NCBI RefSeq assembly: GCF_009720365.1
Contig: NZ_ML769316.1
Span: 62,001 to 126,000, forward strand
DNA length: 64,000 nucleotides
Source: Catellatospora paridis
GTDB taxonomy: Bacteria; Actinomycetota; Actinomycetes; Mycobacteriales; Micromonosporaceae
Direction of reading: 5' to 3'
In this document: positions 1 to 8,900 of the stretch, one piece after another
Numbering within the stretch: position 1 is the first letter of the stretch
Layout of the letters: each line of letters starts with the position of its first letter
Position numbers and translations under genes: made by a program
The notes under the pieces: generated by a model
Told to the model about the DNA's origin: nothing
Database searches by the model: none
The model's input: the letters and a program-made list of their open reading frames with translations, nothing else

Positions 1-516
1 ACGGGCAACCAGGTGCGCAAGATCTCGCTGGCCCATGACGGCGTGGTTCGTTCCATTGCCTTCAGCCCCGACGGGAACACCCTCGCCAGCGGTGGCTACG
101 ACGGGCAGATCCACCTCTGGAACCCCTCGACGGGCGAGAAACTTCCGATCCCCTTCAAGGGACACGGCAAGAACTATGTGGTAGATGTTACTTTCAACGC
201 AGACGGCTCGCTGCTGGCCAGCGCCGGTCACGACGAGGGCAAGATCTGGCTGTGGAACACGTCGACCGGTGAAGGCGTCGGCACCTCGGGCAATTCCGTC
301 GCTGCGTGGGCGGTCGCTTTCGGACCGGGCGGCCAGGTGATCAGCGCCCACACCGACGGCATCCGGCGATGGAACACTCGGACGATGCAGCCCATAGGCA
401 AGCCGCTCACCGGTGGGATCAAAGGTGGGTTCAGTGTCGCTGTCAGCGTCGATGGACTGCTGGCCGGTGCGGGCAGCAACGGGCTCGTCAACGTGTGGCG
501 CCTGCCCGCCGCATAA
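1..516 (+). CDS. WD40-repeat protein, C-terminal part (5' end outside window)
   Basis: The reading frame is open from base 1, so this is the 3' end of a longer gene. About 170 residues are visible, with three or four WD40 blades: 'VRSIAFSPDGNTLASGG' followed by 'IHLWN', then 'DVTFNADGSLLASAG' with 'IWLWN', then weaker blades ending 'VNVWRLPAA'. WD40 blades form beta-propellers that act as protein-interaction or sensing platforms. In actinomycetes such C-termini usually belong to kinase-, STAND- or caspase-linked signalling proteins, but the N-terminal domain here is not visible. The blade style (phrases such as 'STGEKLPIP') differs from both WD40 proteins further right, so it is not a duplicated end of those genes. 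Confidence 0.85.
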   Translation, partial: TGNQVRKISLAHDGVVRSIAFSPDGNTLASGGYDGQIHLWNPSTGEKLPIPFKGHGKNYVVDVTFNADGSLLASAGHDEGKIWLWNTSTGEGVGTSGNSVAAWAVAFGPGGQVISAHTDGIRRWNTRTMQPIGKPLTGGIKGGFSVAVSVDGLLAGAGSNGLVNVWRLPAA

Positions 517-1280
517 GGCCACCGAATTTGCTCGTGTCGCAGGCCAGCTGCCAAAACCCCGCTCTAACGGTCTTGGCAGTGGTAAGTGTGCCCGTGTATC
601 CGGTGCGCGACGCGACCGGGGGTGCCGGCTCTGACACCGGCGATCTCGGCTGGGCCGCCGGCGCGGCGTAGCGTGGCGGCGTAGCGTGGCGTACCGCCAG
701 GATCAATGGTCGATGCCACGGCTCAGGCTGCGGCGCGCCGCCCAGAACCCGACGTGGGACCGCGGGTGATGCGTCATTTGGTTGCCCCAGCGCCGTTATT
801 CGGGCCTCGGCGCCCCAACGGTCCCCGCCGCGCCACAGCGCGTACGCGAAGCTCGAGTGGGCCTGCACCCAGCCGCGCATCCGACGGCAGTCCTGGGTGC
901 CCAACCGACCGGGCACGGCGTCCTTGACATCCTGGAGGACCGCACGAGCCTCGACGCCATCTCGAGCGATCCGAGCACCGTCGGCCAACATCATGGCCAG
1001 GTCAGGCAGATACGGCATACACCCTCCAGCGATACCAGCACACCTGGCCCCTTGGAACCGATCAGCGGTCAGCCCGCCGTAGCCTCCGCCTGCCCGGCCG
1101 AACCATGGTGCGCCGATTTCCGCATTTCCGGACATGCATGCGTTCGCCCTCGCCATTGCGACCCGATCCCTCAAACGGTGGGTGCCCTGTCCGGCGCCTG
1201 CATCACCTGGGCTACTTGACCCACGGTCAGGATGCGCTTCCTGCCGAGCGCACTTAACCAACTGGTCCCCGGGCAAGCAA
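517..1280. other. gene-poor stretch with one weak coding-like relic
   Basis: No convincing intact gene is present. The minus strand is open from 1276 to 488, and its middle (about 796-1011) reads coding-like, with 'LADGARIARDGVEARAVLQD' and 'GRLGTQDCRRMRGWVQAHSS'. The flanking parts are compositionally poor and there is no ribosome-binding site in front of a sensible start. It may be a relic of a small hypothetical gene. Confidence 0.25.
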
Positions 1281-1314
1281 AGAAGGCCGATCCCATGATC
1301 GGGAACAGCCTTCT
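1281..1314 (-). terminator. hairpin downstream of tRNA-Pro
   Basis: AGAAGGC and GCCTTCT pair around an inner CCGATC/GATCGG stem. The hairpin starts 19 nt beyond the tRNA 3' end on the minus strand and is followed by a CTTTG tract. It is the natural terminator of the tRNA and indicates that the 3' flank of the tRNA is undisturbed. Confidence 0.6.
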
Positions 1315-1333
1315 GACCTGCATATTTACCCTG

Positions 1334-1407
1334 TCGGGCTGGCCGGATTCGAACCGACGACCCCCTGACCCCCAGTCAGGTGCGCTACCAAGCTGCGCTA
1401 CAGCCCG
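1334..1407 (-). tRNA. tRNA-Pro (anticodon GGG)
   Basis: The minus strand starts CGGGCTGTAGCGCAGCTTGG and folds as a cloverleaf. The acceptor stem CGGGCTG pairs with CAGCCCG. The anticodon arm is CCTGA-CTGGGGG-TCAGG, placing GGG as the anticodon. The T arm holds the standard GGTTCGAATCC. The discriminator base is A and no CCA is encoded. The gene is 74 nt and decodes CCC/CCU proline codons. tRNA-Pro genes are classic integration targets of actinomycete integrative elements such as pSAM2, and an integrase gene lies 0.4 kb away, but on the 5' side of this tRNA rather than the usual 3' side. Confidence 0.95.
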
Positions 1408-1643
1408 TTGCCGTGTTGATCTCTCACCGCGGCAGCCCGTACAGCGTAGCGCACTCAACGCAGAGGTGCGCGCAGGGCCCCCATGTCCGATTTCAGCCGC
1501 TTCTAGGGGGTGATTTAGGGCGCTATGCCCAGCCCATCCTAGGAACCTGGCTCACCGACCGCCGGCCCTGGGCCGACAGCGCACGCCATCGCATCGGAGC
1601 GCACTGTCGGAGTACACGGTCGGATTGCTTCAATTTTCATGAT

Positions 1644-1689
1644 CGGCGCTGTTCGGCGCTGTTCAGCGCCGTTCGGCGTCTGTTCAGGG
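1644..1689. repeat. tandem GTTC repeats, candidate integrase arm sites
   Basis: Four imperfect 10-11 bp units run head to tail (ggcgctgttc, ggcgctgttc, agcgccgttc, ggcgtctgttc) and end in aggg. They lie 137 bp downstream of the integrase stop. Short tandem repeats beside an int gene are typical of arm-type integrase sites in attP regions. The same words, GCCGTTCGGCG and GTCTGTTCAGGG, recur at 53374-53416 beside the second integrase. The att assignment is inferred. Confidence 0.45.
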
Positions 1690-1768
1690 AGCGGCCGTGC
1701 TCCCATTTCTGCTCCCCGCATCCCCGCGTGCCCCCGCGTCGGTCGGACACGGCCACTCTGGTCGGTAA

Positions 1769-1810
1769 CGAAGTGTGGCCGGAGCCCAAGCGGGTTCCGG
1801 CCACACTTCG
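1769..1810 (-). terminator. 15-bp stem hairpin after the integrase gene
   Basis: CGAAGTGTGGCCGGA (1769-1783) pairs perfectly with TCCGGCCACACTTCG (1796-1810) across a 12-nt loop, 16 bp beyond the integrase stop codon. It most likely ends the xis-int transcript. A role as a recombination-site palindrome is an alternative. There is no clear U-tract. Confidence 0.6.
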
Positions 1811-1825
1811 GGCAGCGGTGTTCTG

Positions 1826-2980
1826 TCAAGCGGCTCTACGCGGGCAGCGCGGTTGCCGTTCGGCTGCCGCATGGATGGCCAGGGCGAAGGCGGGTCCGTC
1901 GTTGGACTCCCAGCGGCGCTGCAGCCCGTCGATGATCGCTTGTTCCATCGCGGGGGTGACGTGGCTGTAGATCCCACGGACACCTTCGAGCCGGTGGCCC
2001 AGACGGGCGCATTGGGCGACCTCGGGGATGTTGTCTTCGATCATCCACGTCTTGTGGGTGTGGCGCATGTCGTGCACGCGGATCTTGCGGATCGTGCGGT
2101 GCCCGGCCGGGGCGGTCGCCCTGGCCACCCCGGCGCGCCAGGTGCGACCGAAGGTGCTGCGCCGTTGCAGCGCTCCCCTGCTGCCCACGAACACATGCTC
2201 GTGTTCGTGGGCGGACATGACCAGCGCGAGCAGGTCGATGAGGAACTTGGGAAGGACGATGTAGCGGCCGCGGGAGGCGCGTGTCTTGGGCTTGCCCTTG
2301 CTGAGGTGCCCGTTGATCTCCTTGAGCGCGCCGTCCTCGTCCGCGACGAAGATCCACCCCTCTCTGAGGTTGACGTTGTCGCGGTGCAGCCCCGCCAGCT
2401 CGCCCCACCGCATCCCGGTGTACGCGGCGGTGATGACCAGGACCTGGTTGGCCCAATACGGCAACTCGCCCGCCAGCAGCAGCACCTGGGTCGCACTGGC
2501 GTGGGGACGCTCGGTACGGGCGGCGTGCCACTTGACGTCCTTGCACGGGTTACGGCCCAGCCTTCCTTCGGCGACCGCCTCATTGAGGATCAGCGACAAG
2601 ACCTTCATCACATCCTCGACCGAGGTCGGGGCGAGCTTCTCGTGCAGGTGCGCGACGAACGACTTGATCCGCCGCCGATTGATATCACCCAACTCGGTGG
2701 TGCCGAGTTCGGGCTGAATGTGGCGGCGCAGGTGACCGAGATAGCTGTCCCACGTCGTTTCGGCAACACGGTGCTCGGCCGCCCACACCTTCACCCACTC
2801 GTCGAACGTCACCCGCGCTTCCCGCGGGTCGCGATAGCGGCGGCGGGCGACCTCCACATCGATCTCCTTGGCCCGCAACTCCGCGGCGCCCGGTGTCTGG
2901 TGGACGGAGTCGGTGACGACCTTGCCGTCTATCCTGACCCGGACCCGGTATCCGCCCGTGCGTTCTTCTACCCATGCCAT
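1826..2980 (-). CDS. int: tyrosine recombinase / integrase
   Basis: This is a site-specific recombinase of the phage-integrase family, about 384 aa. The N-terminus ('MAWVEERTGGYRVRVRIDGK') resembles the arm-binding domain of actinomycete integrases, followed by a SAM-like core-binding domain ('TFDEWVKVWAAEH'). Catalytic residues are visible: Arg in 'YTGMRWGELAG', the HxxR box in 'HDMRHTHKTW', and the His and Tyr of 'LGHRLEGVRGIYSH'. The start at 2980 is preferred to an upstream start because GGGGAGA precedes it by a normal spacing. It lies 70 bp downstream of the excisionase-like gene on the same strand and beside tRNA-Pro and candidate arm repeats, so it probably drove integration of an element here. 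No relaxase or replication gene follows, so the element looks reduced. Confidence 0.93.
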   Translation of the reverse strand: MAWVEERTGGYRVRVRIDGKVVTDSVHQTPGAAELRAKEIDVEVARRRYRDPREARVTFDEWVKVWAAEHRVAETTWDSYLGHLRRHIQPELGTTELGDINRRRIKSFVAHLHEKLAPTSVEDVMKVLSLILNEAVAEGRLGRNPCKDVKWHAARTERPHASATQVLLLAGELPYWANQVLVITAAYTGMRWGELAGLHRDNVNLREGWIFVADEDGALKEINGHLSKGKPKTRASRGRYIVLPKFLIDLLALVMSAHEHEHVFVGSRGALQRRSTFGRTWRAGVARATAPAGHRTIRKIRVHDMRHTHKTWMIEDNIPEVAQCARLGHRLEGVRGIYSHVTPAMEQAIIDGLQRRWESNDGPAFALAIHAAAERQPRCPRRAA

Positions 2981-3050
2981 CGTCGTCTCCCCAGGGTGCA
3001 AAGGTGCGCTTGACCAGCGCTGGCAATGGACGCTCCGATCCGCCCGGTGA

Positions 3051-3371
3051 TCAAGTGGACCCACTTCGTCGGCGCGGCGGATTACGACGCCGCGCTCCGA
3101 TGGGTTGGACTGGGCGGTGCCCGTGCGTGGCGATCGCCGCCAGGTCCGCAGGTGAGAAGCGCAGCAACCGGCCCATGAACGTGCACGGGATCAGCCGCTT
3201 GGCGGCCTTCTTGCGCAGCCACGACTCCGAGACCCGCAGCACCACCGCCGCTTCGGCCGGGGTGTACAGCAGTTGTCCTATCGGCTGCGGCCGACCTTCA
3301 GGCGCGTTGCCTGCGGCTGGCTCTGTCGCCCGGATAGGCTGGTCCGGGCCACCTGAGGTGCGTTGGTTCAT
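3051..3371 (-). CDS. xis: excisionase-like helix-turn-helix protein
   Basis: This small DNA-binding protein, about 106 aa, has the MerR-like HTH of the excisionase (HTH_17) family: 'LLYTPAEAAVVLRVSESWLR' then 'RLIPCTFMGRLLRFSPADL'. Such proteins bend DNA and steer the integrase toward excision. The start at 3371 is supported by a strong AAGGAG ribosome-binding site. The integrase gene follows by 70 bp, so the two are probably co-transcribed. The basic C-terminus ('RRRNPPRRRSGST') may be an extra DNA-contacting tail. Confidence 0.85.
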   Translation of the reverse strand: MNQRTSGGPDQPIRATEPAAGNAPEGRPQPIGQLLYTPAEAAVVLRVSESWLRKKAAKRLIPCTFMGRLLRFSPADLAAIATHGHRPVQPIGARRRNPPRRRSGST

Positions 3372-3525
3372 GATCTTTCTCCTTTCTGATGGGGACAAAA
3401 GAGCCGCGGCGAGTCAAGCCAGCAATCTCGCTATGTCGTGCCGGCTGTCGAACTGGGCCCCACATCAGTGATCGGAATAGCCGCCGGCGCGAACACTCCC
3501 GACCACCGGCCCTGGGCAAAGAAAA

Positions 3526-3548
3526 AGCCCGGCTCACTGAGCCGGGCT
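3526..3548 (-). terminator. terminator hairpin, copy 1 of 2
   Basis: AGCCCGGCTC (3526-3535) and GAGCCGGGCT (3539-3548) form a perfect 10-bp stem with a 3-nt loop. On the minus strand it is followed by TTTTT, so it terminates leftward transcripts. An identical hairpin lies at 5771-5793 next to a tRNA-Val scar, and both share the following word GCTGGGCAA. The two copies bracket the IS6 and IS110 elements. Confidence 0.7.
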
Positions 3549-3567
3549 GAGTTGAGCTGGGCAATGC

Positions 3568-4396
3568 TGAGGGTGCCGTTGCGTTGCGGGATCGGGGGAC
3601 GTGCTGGACCCGTGTCGGACCTGCGGTCAGATCGTTGTAGCGAGTTCGGCGAACGCCGCGGCGACCCGCTGGCCGGGCGGGACGTCTATCGCGACCTCGT
3701 AGTGTCCGCGGCGGAGATTCTGCATGAACGCATGTCCGGCGATGATCACCTGCGCGGTCCTGTCGGTCTGTAGTCCGCGCATCGGTCTCAACCGGTGTTT
3801 GAGCTGGCTATGGTCGGCCTCGATCGGGTTGTTCGCTTAGCCTTCGACGTGGTGCCACGCCTGCGGAAGTAGCTCCTCGATCACTGCCGGGTAGACCGCT
3901 GCGGCATCGGTCACGACCTCGTTCGGTGTCACCTTCAACGTCGACAGCGCCCGGCGGAAGAACCTGCGGGCCGCGTCGGCGTCACGGCGGGTGGACACGA
4001 GCACGTCGATGACCTGACCGTGCTGGTCGACGGCCCGATACACGTAGCGCCAGACCCCGGCGACCTTGACATAGGTCTCGTCGACGAACCACCTGTCACC
4101 AGGCGAGTGCCGGCAGAACCGCGCAGCGTCGGCCAGCAGCGGGGTGAACCGCTGCACCCACCGGTAGACCGTGACGTGATCGACCTCAACACCACGCTCA
4201 AGCAGCAGTTCCTCGACGTCGCGGTAGGAAAGGTTGAACCGCAGGTACCAGCGCACGGCGACCACGATCACCTCCGGCGGGAATCGGAACCCGGCGAACG
4301 CCGTCTTCGCCGGCGACAACGGACGTGAGCGGGCCGACGACTTCACCGCTCGAGTGTGCCCCGACCACGCCGAGGCTCAACGCAACTGTGAGGCTC
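3568..4396 (-). mobile_element. IS6-family insertion sequence (degenerate)
   Basis: An IS6-type transposase gene is bounded by imperfect terminal inverted repeats: left GAGGGTGCCGTTGCGTTGCGG (from 3568), right, read inward, GAGCCTCACAGTTGCGTTGAG (ending 4396). They share GTTGCGTTG. The element is about 830 bp, the usual IS6 size. No 8-bp target duplication is recognisable, so one flank has probably been rearranged. Confidence 0.65.
3627..4346 (-). pseudogene. IS6-family transposase with an in-frame stop
   Basis: This is a DDE transposase of the IS6/IS26 family. The first 169 codons run 'MKSSARSRPLSPAKTAFAGF' to 'LPQAWHHVEG' and include an FPPEVI-type N-terminus, 'WFVDETYVKV' (first Asp) and 'VVTDAAAVYP' (second Asp). 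A TAA at 3837-3839 interrupts the frame. Reading on in the same frame gives the expected C-terminus, 'ANNPIEADHSQLKHRL' (catalytic Glu) through 'HAFMQNLRRGHYE' to a stop at 3627. The full length with read-through is about 239 aa, normal for IS6. A single tyrosine-to-stop change (TAC/TAT to TAA) therefore explains the loss. The copy is probably inactive, because the truncated protein lacks the catalytic Glu. Confidence 0.9.
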
Positions 4397-4446
4397 AGGT
4401 TGCGGCTCTGGGAGTGTGGAGCCGTACTCCCGGGACCGTGGTCTGA

Positions 4447-4643
4447 CCCCCAACGCAACTGGCTCGGTCGATGCCTTCGGTCTGATCTGTCGACCCGGTC
4501 CAGGGAGTGCTATCTGTCGCCAGGCCAGTGGGGCGTGTCCCGATAGGGGCCTTGCCGCAACAAGGGCACCGTCACAGTTCTGACCCCCTGCCGGCCTGGC
4601 GACGGCCATCCGTCACCCGAGCCGACCAGGAGACGAGTAACCG
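4447..4643 (+). ncRNA. candidate IS110 bridge-RNA region
   Basis: About 200 nt of non-coding sequence separates the IS6 end from the IS110 transposase. IS110-group elements encode, in this left end, a structured bridge RNA whose two loops pair with target and donor DNA and guide the recombinase. The segment has complementary words such as GCCAGGCC and GGCCTGGC that could form a long stem. I did not fold it; the assignment rests on element type and position. Confidence 0.35.
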
Positions 4644-5741
4644 ATGCCCGGCATGCAGCACACACGCGAAGCCGGCCACACGCACGCCGGCGACGAGGAG
4701 ATCATCGTCGGTGTCGACACCCACAAAGACACCCACGTCGCAGCGGTCATAACCGTCCAGGGCGTCGCGCTGGCCAACGCGGAGTTCCCGACCACCGCCA
4801 CCGGCTACCGGAGCCTGCTGGCGTGGGCACGCGACTTCGGCGTGCTGCATCGCGCGGGAGTTGAGGGCACCGGATCCTACGGCGCGGCGCTGACCCGATA
4901 CCTGCGCCGCCACGACGTCACCGTCGTGGAGGTCAACCGCCCGGACCGGGCCGCCCGACGCCGCCAGGGCAAGACCGACGCCGTCGACGCCACAGCCGCC
5001 GCCTACGCGGTCCTGTCGACACGGGCCACCACCACACCCAAGACAGGCGACGGACCGGTGGAGATGCTGCGCATGTTCAAACTCGCCAGAACATCCGCGG
5101 TCAAAGCCCGCACCCAGGCAGTCAACCAGCTCAATGCTGTCATCGTGGGCGCCGACCCGGCCCTACGCGACACCCTGGGCGGCCTGACCACCCCAGCGCT
5201 GATCCGTCACTGCGCCAGCCTGCCCGACACCGCACCGCACGACGTGGCCACCGCCACCACCTACACCCTGCGCCGCCTGGCCAGACGCATCCAAGAGCTC
5301 ACCGCCGAAGAGCGCGAACTGCAACAGCAGATCACCGCAGTCATCGACGCATACGCCCCACACCTGCTGCAACGCCACGGCATCGGCCCCGACAGCGCCG
5401 CAGCCCTGCTCATCACCGCCGGCGACAACCCCGACCGGATGACCAGCGAAGGATCCTTCGCCGCCCTATGCGGCGTCAACCCGATCGAGGCATCATCCGG
5501 CAAGACCCGCCGACGCCGCCTCAACCGCGGCGGCGACCGCCGCGCCAACGCCGCCCTCTACCGCATCGCCCTGACCCGAACACGCAGCGACCAACGCACC
5601 CGCGACTACCTCAACCGACGCGCCACCCAAGGCATGACACGCCGCGAAGCCATCAGATGCCTCAAGCGCTACATCGCCCGCGAGATCTACCAGATGATCC
5701 AACAGATCAACCCATCCACCGCATGTTTCCGAACGGCTTGA
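4644..5741 (+). CDS. IS110-family transposase (DEDD recombinase)
   Basis: A complete 365-residue IS110 transposase. The N-terminal RuvC-like domain carries the DEDD residues: 'IVGVDTHKDTHVAAV' (Asp), 'GVEGTGSYG' (Glu), and 'KTDAVDATAAAYAV' (Asp-Asp). The C-terminal transposase_20 domain has 'GIGPDSAAALLITAGDNPDR' and 'FAALCGVNPIEASSGKTRRR', with the conserved serine region and 'RIALTRTRSDQRTRDY'. IS110 enzymes move a circular dsDNA intermediate without terminal inverted repeats, guided by an RNA from the element end. No frameshift or stop is seen, so this copy could be active. The start ATG at 4644 follows an AGGAGACGAGTAACCG context, a good ribosome-binding site. An alternative start would shorten only the variable N-terminal 20 residues. 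Confidence 0.95.
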   Translation: MPGMQHTREAGHTHAGDEEIIVGVDTHKDTHVAAVITVQGVALANAEFPTTATGYRSLLAWARDFGVLHRAGVEGTGSYGAALTRYLRRHDVTVVEVNRPDRAARRRQGKTDAVDATAAAYAVLSTRATTTPKTGDGPVEMLRMFKLARTSAVKARTQAVNQLNAVIVGADPALRDTLGGLTTPALIRHCASLPDTAPHDVATATTYTLRRLARRIQELTAEERELQQQITAVIDAYAPHLLQRHGIGPDSAAALLITAGDNPDRMTSEGSFAALCGVNPIEASSGKTRRRRLNRGGDRRANAALYRIALTRTRSDQRTRDYLNRRATQGMTRREAIRCLKRYIAREIYQMIQQINPSTACFRTA

Positions 5742-5770
5742 CAGACATAGGGGCATCAGGCCCAAGTATA

Positions 5771-5793
5771 AGCCCGGCTCACTGAGCCGGGCT
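5771..5793 (-). terminator. terminator hairpin, copy 2 of 2
   Basis: The same 10-bp stem as at 3526-3548 (AGCCCGGCTC / GAGCCGGGCT). Here it lies directly downstream, on the minus strand, of the tRNA-Val-like scar at 5840-5871, suggesting that it was the terminator of that tRNA. The U-tract of copy 1 is reduced to TTATA. Confidence 0.6.
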
Positions 5794-5839
5794 GAGCTGG
5801 GCAAGGCCGAACGCTCTGGTTAGACGATGAGCGGCAGGC

Positions 5840-5871
5840 GGATTGAACCGATGACCTCTTCCGTGTGAACG
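5840..5871 (-). other. tRNA-Val(CAC)-like fragment, probable attachment-site scar
   Basis: On the minus strand CGTTCACACGGAAGAGGTCA followed by TCGGTTCAATCC matches the anticodon loop (TTCACAC, anticodon CAC), variable region and T loop of tRNA-Val(CAC). The 5' half is absent, and after the T loop the sequence no longer pairs as a tRNA. A 3'-half tRNA fragment with a duplicated terminator is the usual trace of element integration into a tRNA gene. It lies just upstream of the STAND/WD40 gene. Confidence 0.6.
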
Positions 5872-5901
5872 AATCGGTCACCCAGGCCCTGACCTTCGCG
5901 T

Positions 5902-8900
5902 TTGTTTGATCTTCCGCGACTCGCCAGTGCAGTTCGACCAGATCCCGGTGCGCGCCCCCGCGCTTGCTCCAGCTTGTCGACGACGTACGCCGCGACGGTC
6001 GCGCCGTCGACCAAGCCAAGCGCCTACACACCCGGTGCGGGACCGAGGGCAGGTTTGGGGTCTGGTCGGCGGAGAGCGACGGGCGGCGCAGGGGTGCTCC
6101 AATGGTCTCTGTCCACGTCGTCGATTGACTTGTTTCGGGGTGTTGTGGCGGTCAGGCAGCAGGGGAGGTCCCCCTTCGACTACTGGGCTTTTGTGTTCGG
6201 GACCGGTATGGGGCTGTTCACGAACCTGGCCACAGCCACGGCGGATGACTGGCCAGGCTGGTTGCAGCCGGTGGTGTCGTACGCATGGTTAATGGGCGTG
6301 ATGGTCATGGTCGTGGTCATCTCGTGGTGGCTATGGGCGCGGCGGGGTCCTTTCCGGGCTGCCCCGCGTTGGGTCGATGGTGACCGCAACCCATACCCGG
6401 GCCTGACTGCGTACCAGGCCCAGCAGGCCGCGGTGTTCGCCGGACGCGTTGACGAGACGCGGGATCTGGTTGAACGGGTCGCGATCGGATCGTCGTCGCG
6501 GTTGCGTTTCGTACCGGTGGTGGGCCCATCAGGGGCGGGTAAGTCGTCCCTGGTACTGGCTGGCCTGCTGTCTCGCCTCGATGCGCGCTGGAGGGTCCTG
6601 CCCGACATCACTCCCGGCAACGACGGCCTCGGCCGGCTGGCAGACGTGCTGGGAGTCGCTCTCGGCCCGGCCGCGGACCGGGCCGCCGCCCATCCCGACG
6701 TCAGGGCCGGCGACCCAGTGCTAGGGCCGGTGCTGTCGCGGCTGGCCGAGTTGCGGCAGCGAGCGGACCGGCTGCTGATTGTCGTCGACCAGTTCGAAGA
6801 ACTCGCGACGCTGCATACCGCCGATGAGCGGGGACGGTTCATGGGGTTGCTGGCGTGGCTCGTTCGGCGCGACTCGCGCCTGCACGTAGTCGCTACGGTT
6901 CGGTCGGAGTACATCGGGGTGTTCCAGCAGGGTCCGGGATCGGAGCTGTTCACGGCTCCGTTCATGGTCAACGTCATGACCAAGGACCAGCTACGCCAGG
7001 TCATCCAGCAGCCGGCGGCCGAGACCGACACGACCTTCGACGACGGGCTGGCCGAAGACATCCTGGCTGAGGCCGGAGGCGGCGATGTGCTGCCCCTGCT
7101 GTCGTACTTCCTGTCTGATCTCTACGACCGCCGCGGCGATGACCACCACATCAGCCGCGCCGACTACCAGGCCGCGGGCACCGTCTTCGGGATCATCGAC
7201 CGTCGCGCGCGGCTGGCGGTCGATGACACGGGCTTATCCGAGAAGCGCTGCCTGGACGTGCTGCTGGCGTTCGTATCGCTGGCCGGCAGCGAACCTACCC
7301 GACAGGCCGTCTTCGCAAACGACCTAGGCCCAGACGAGCGGGCCGTGGTGGAGGCGTTCGTCGAGCAGCGTCTCATCACCAGCGACGTGCGCGACGGCGC
7401 CACGGTGTACGCCATCGGCCACGAGGCGTTATTGCGCCGGTGGGACAGGATGCGGGAGCACATCGCCGCCCACGCCGAGCAGCTGCGCCGCACGACCGAA
7501 CTGGCCGCCCTGGCCGCGGCCTGGCAAGCCGTCGGGCGCAGCCCGGACTATCTGGTGGACGGACGGCGCCTGCGCGACCTGCACTCCGCGACCAGACAGC
7601 TGTTCCTGCCCGCTCGCGACCGGCAGTACCTGACGGCTTCCTACCACCGCGACCGGCAATCGCGGAAGTTTCGCGCCGACAACGCCGCCCGCACCACGCT
7701 GGCAATGCTGAGCACCGACCCGGTCAAAGCATTTGCCTTGGCATACGGCATCTACACCGAACTGGCGCCCACGCCCCTGGCCCGGTACGCGCTGCAGGCC
7801 GCCATGCCAGCCGAAGAAGTCCTGGCATGGCGGGCATTCGACCATGTCGGGGCGCTGGCATACGCCGCCGACGGTCGCCTGTCCACCGGCACCCAGGACG
7901 GGACCGTCCTTGTTTGGGACGAGCAGGGGCAACTGTTACACATCCTCACCGGCCACGACGGGCCAATCCAGACTGTGGCGTTCGCCGCCGACGGCCGCCT
8001 GGCCTCCGGCTCGGACGACAAGACCGTCCGGGTCTGGGACGAGCAGGGGCAGCTGCTGCACACTCTCACCGGCCACGACGGCATATTCGTGGCGGTGGCG
8101 TTCGCCGCCGACGGCCGCCTAGCCACGGGCGCCGGTGACAGCGTGCGGATCTGGGATGAGCGTGGCCAATTGCTCCACACGTTGCCCGACATCGACGGTT
8201 CGGTCGAGGCGGTGGCGTTCGCCCCCGACGGCCGCCTGGCGACGGGCTGCCGCGACGGAACGGTCCAGGTCTGGCACGAGCGTGGGCCGCTGCTACAAAC
8301 CGTCACCGACCACCACCGTCATGGCCCCGTAGTGTTGGCGTTCGCGGCCGATGGCCGCCTGGCCACCGGCGGTGTCGAAGACAGAGTCTTCCGGGTTTGG
8401 GACGAGCACGGGCAGCTGCTGCACACCCTCACCGACCACGACGGCTCCGTCGCGGCGGTAGCGTTCGCCGCCGACGGCCGCCTGGCAACCGCCTACCACG
8501 ACGGAACGGTCCGGGTCTGGGACGAGCACGGGCAGCTGCTGCACACCCTCACCGACCACGACGGCCCCGTCGGTGCGGTGGCATTCGGCTCCGACGGCCG
8601 CCTGGCAACCGGCTCCGACGACAGGACAATCCGTGTCCGAGGGCTGGCAGGTGAAATTCTTGTTGTACTGCGTGGCTTTTCAACGCTCGGCCGAGCCGGC
8701 ACAGTGTGTGACGTTCCCGCTGCCGCCAAGCCCGCCCATCCATCAAGAGTGCTTACCTATGACCTTCTAAGCGACGCCATATCCGTGGCGTTCGCTGCCG
8801 ACGGCCGCCTGGCCGTTGCCTCAAAGGACAAGACCGTCCGGGTCTGGGACGATCATGGGCAGCTGCTGCACACCCTCACGGGTCACTATGGCCCCGTCCG

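Noticed and set aside
488-1276. 262-codon open frame on the minus strand
   Set aside because: Only the middle third reads as protein; no ribosome-binding site, poor composition at both ends, and it overlaps the WD40 3' end antisense. Kept only as a possible relic.
1775-3013. 412-codon plus-strand open frame
   Set aside because: It is the antisense shadow of the integrase gene, an expected effect of high GC content.
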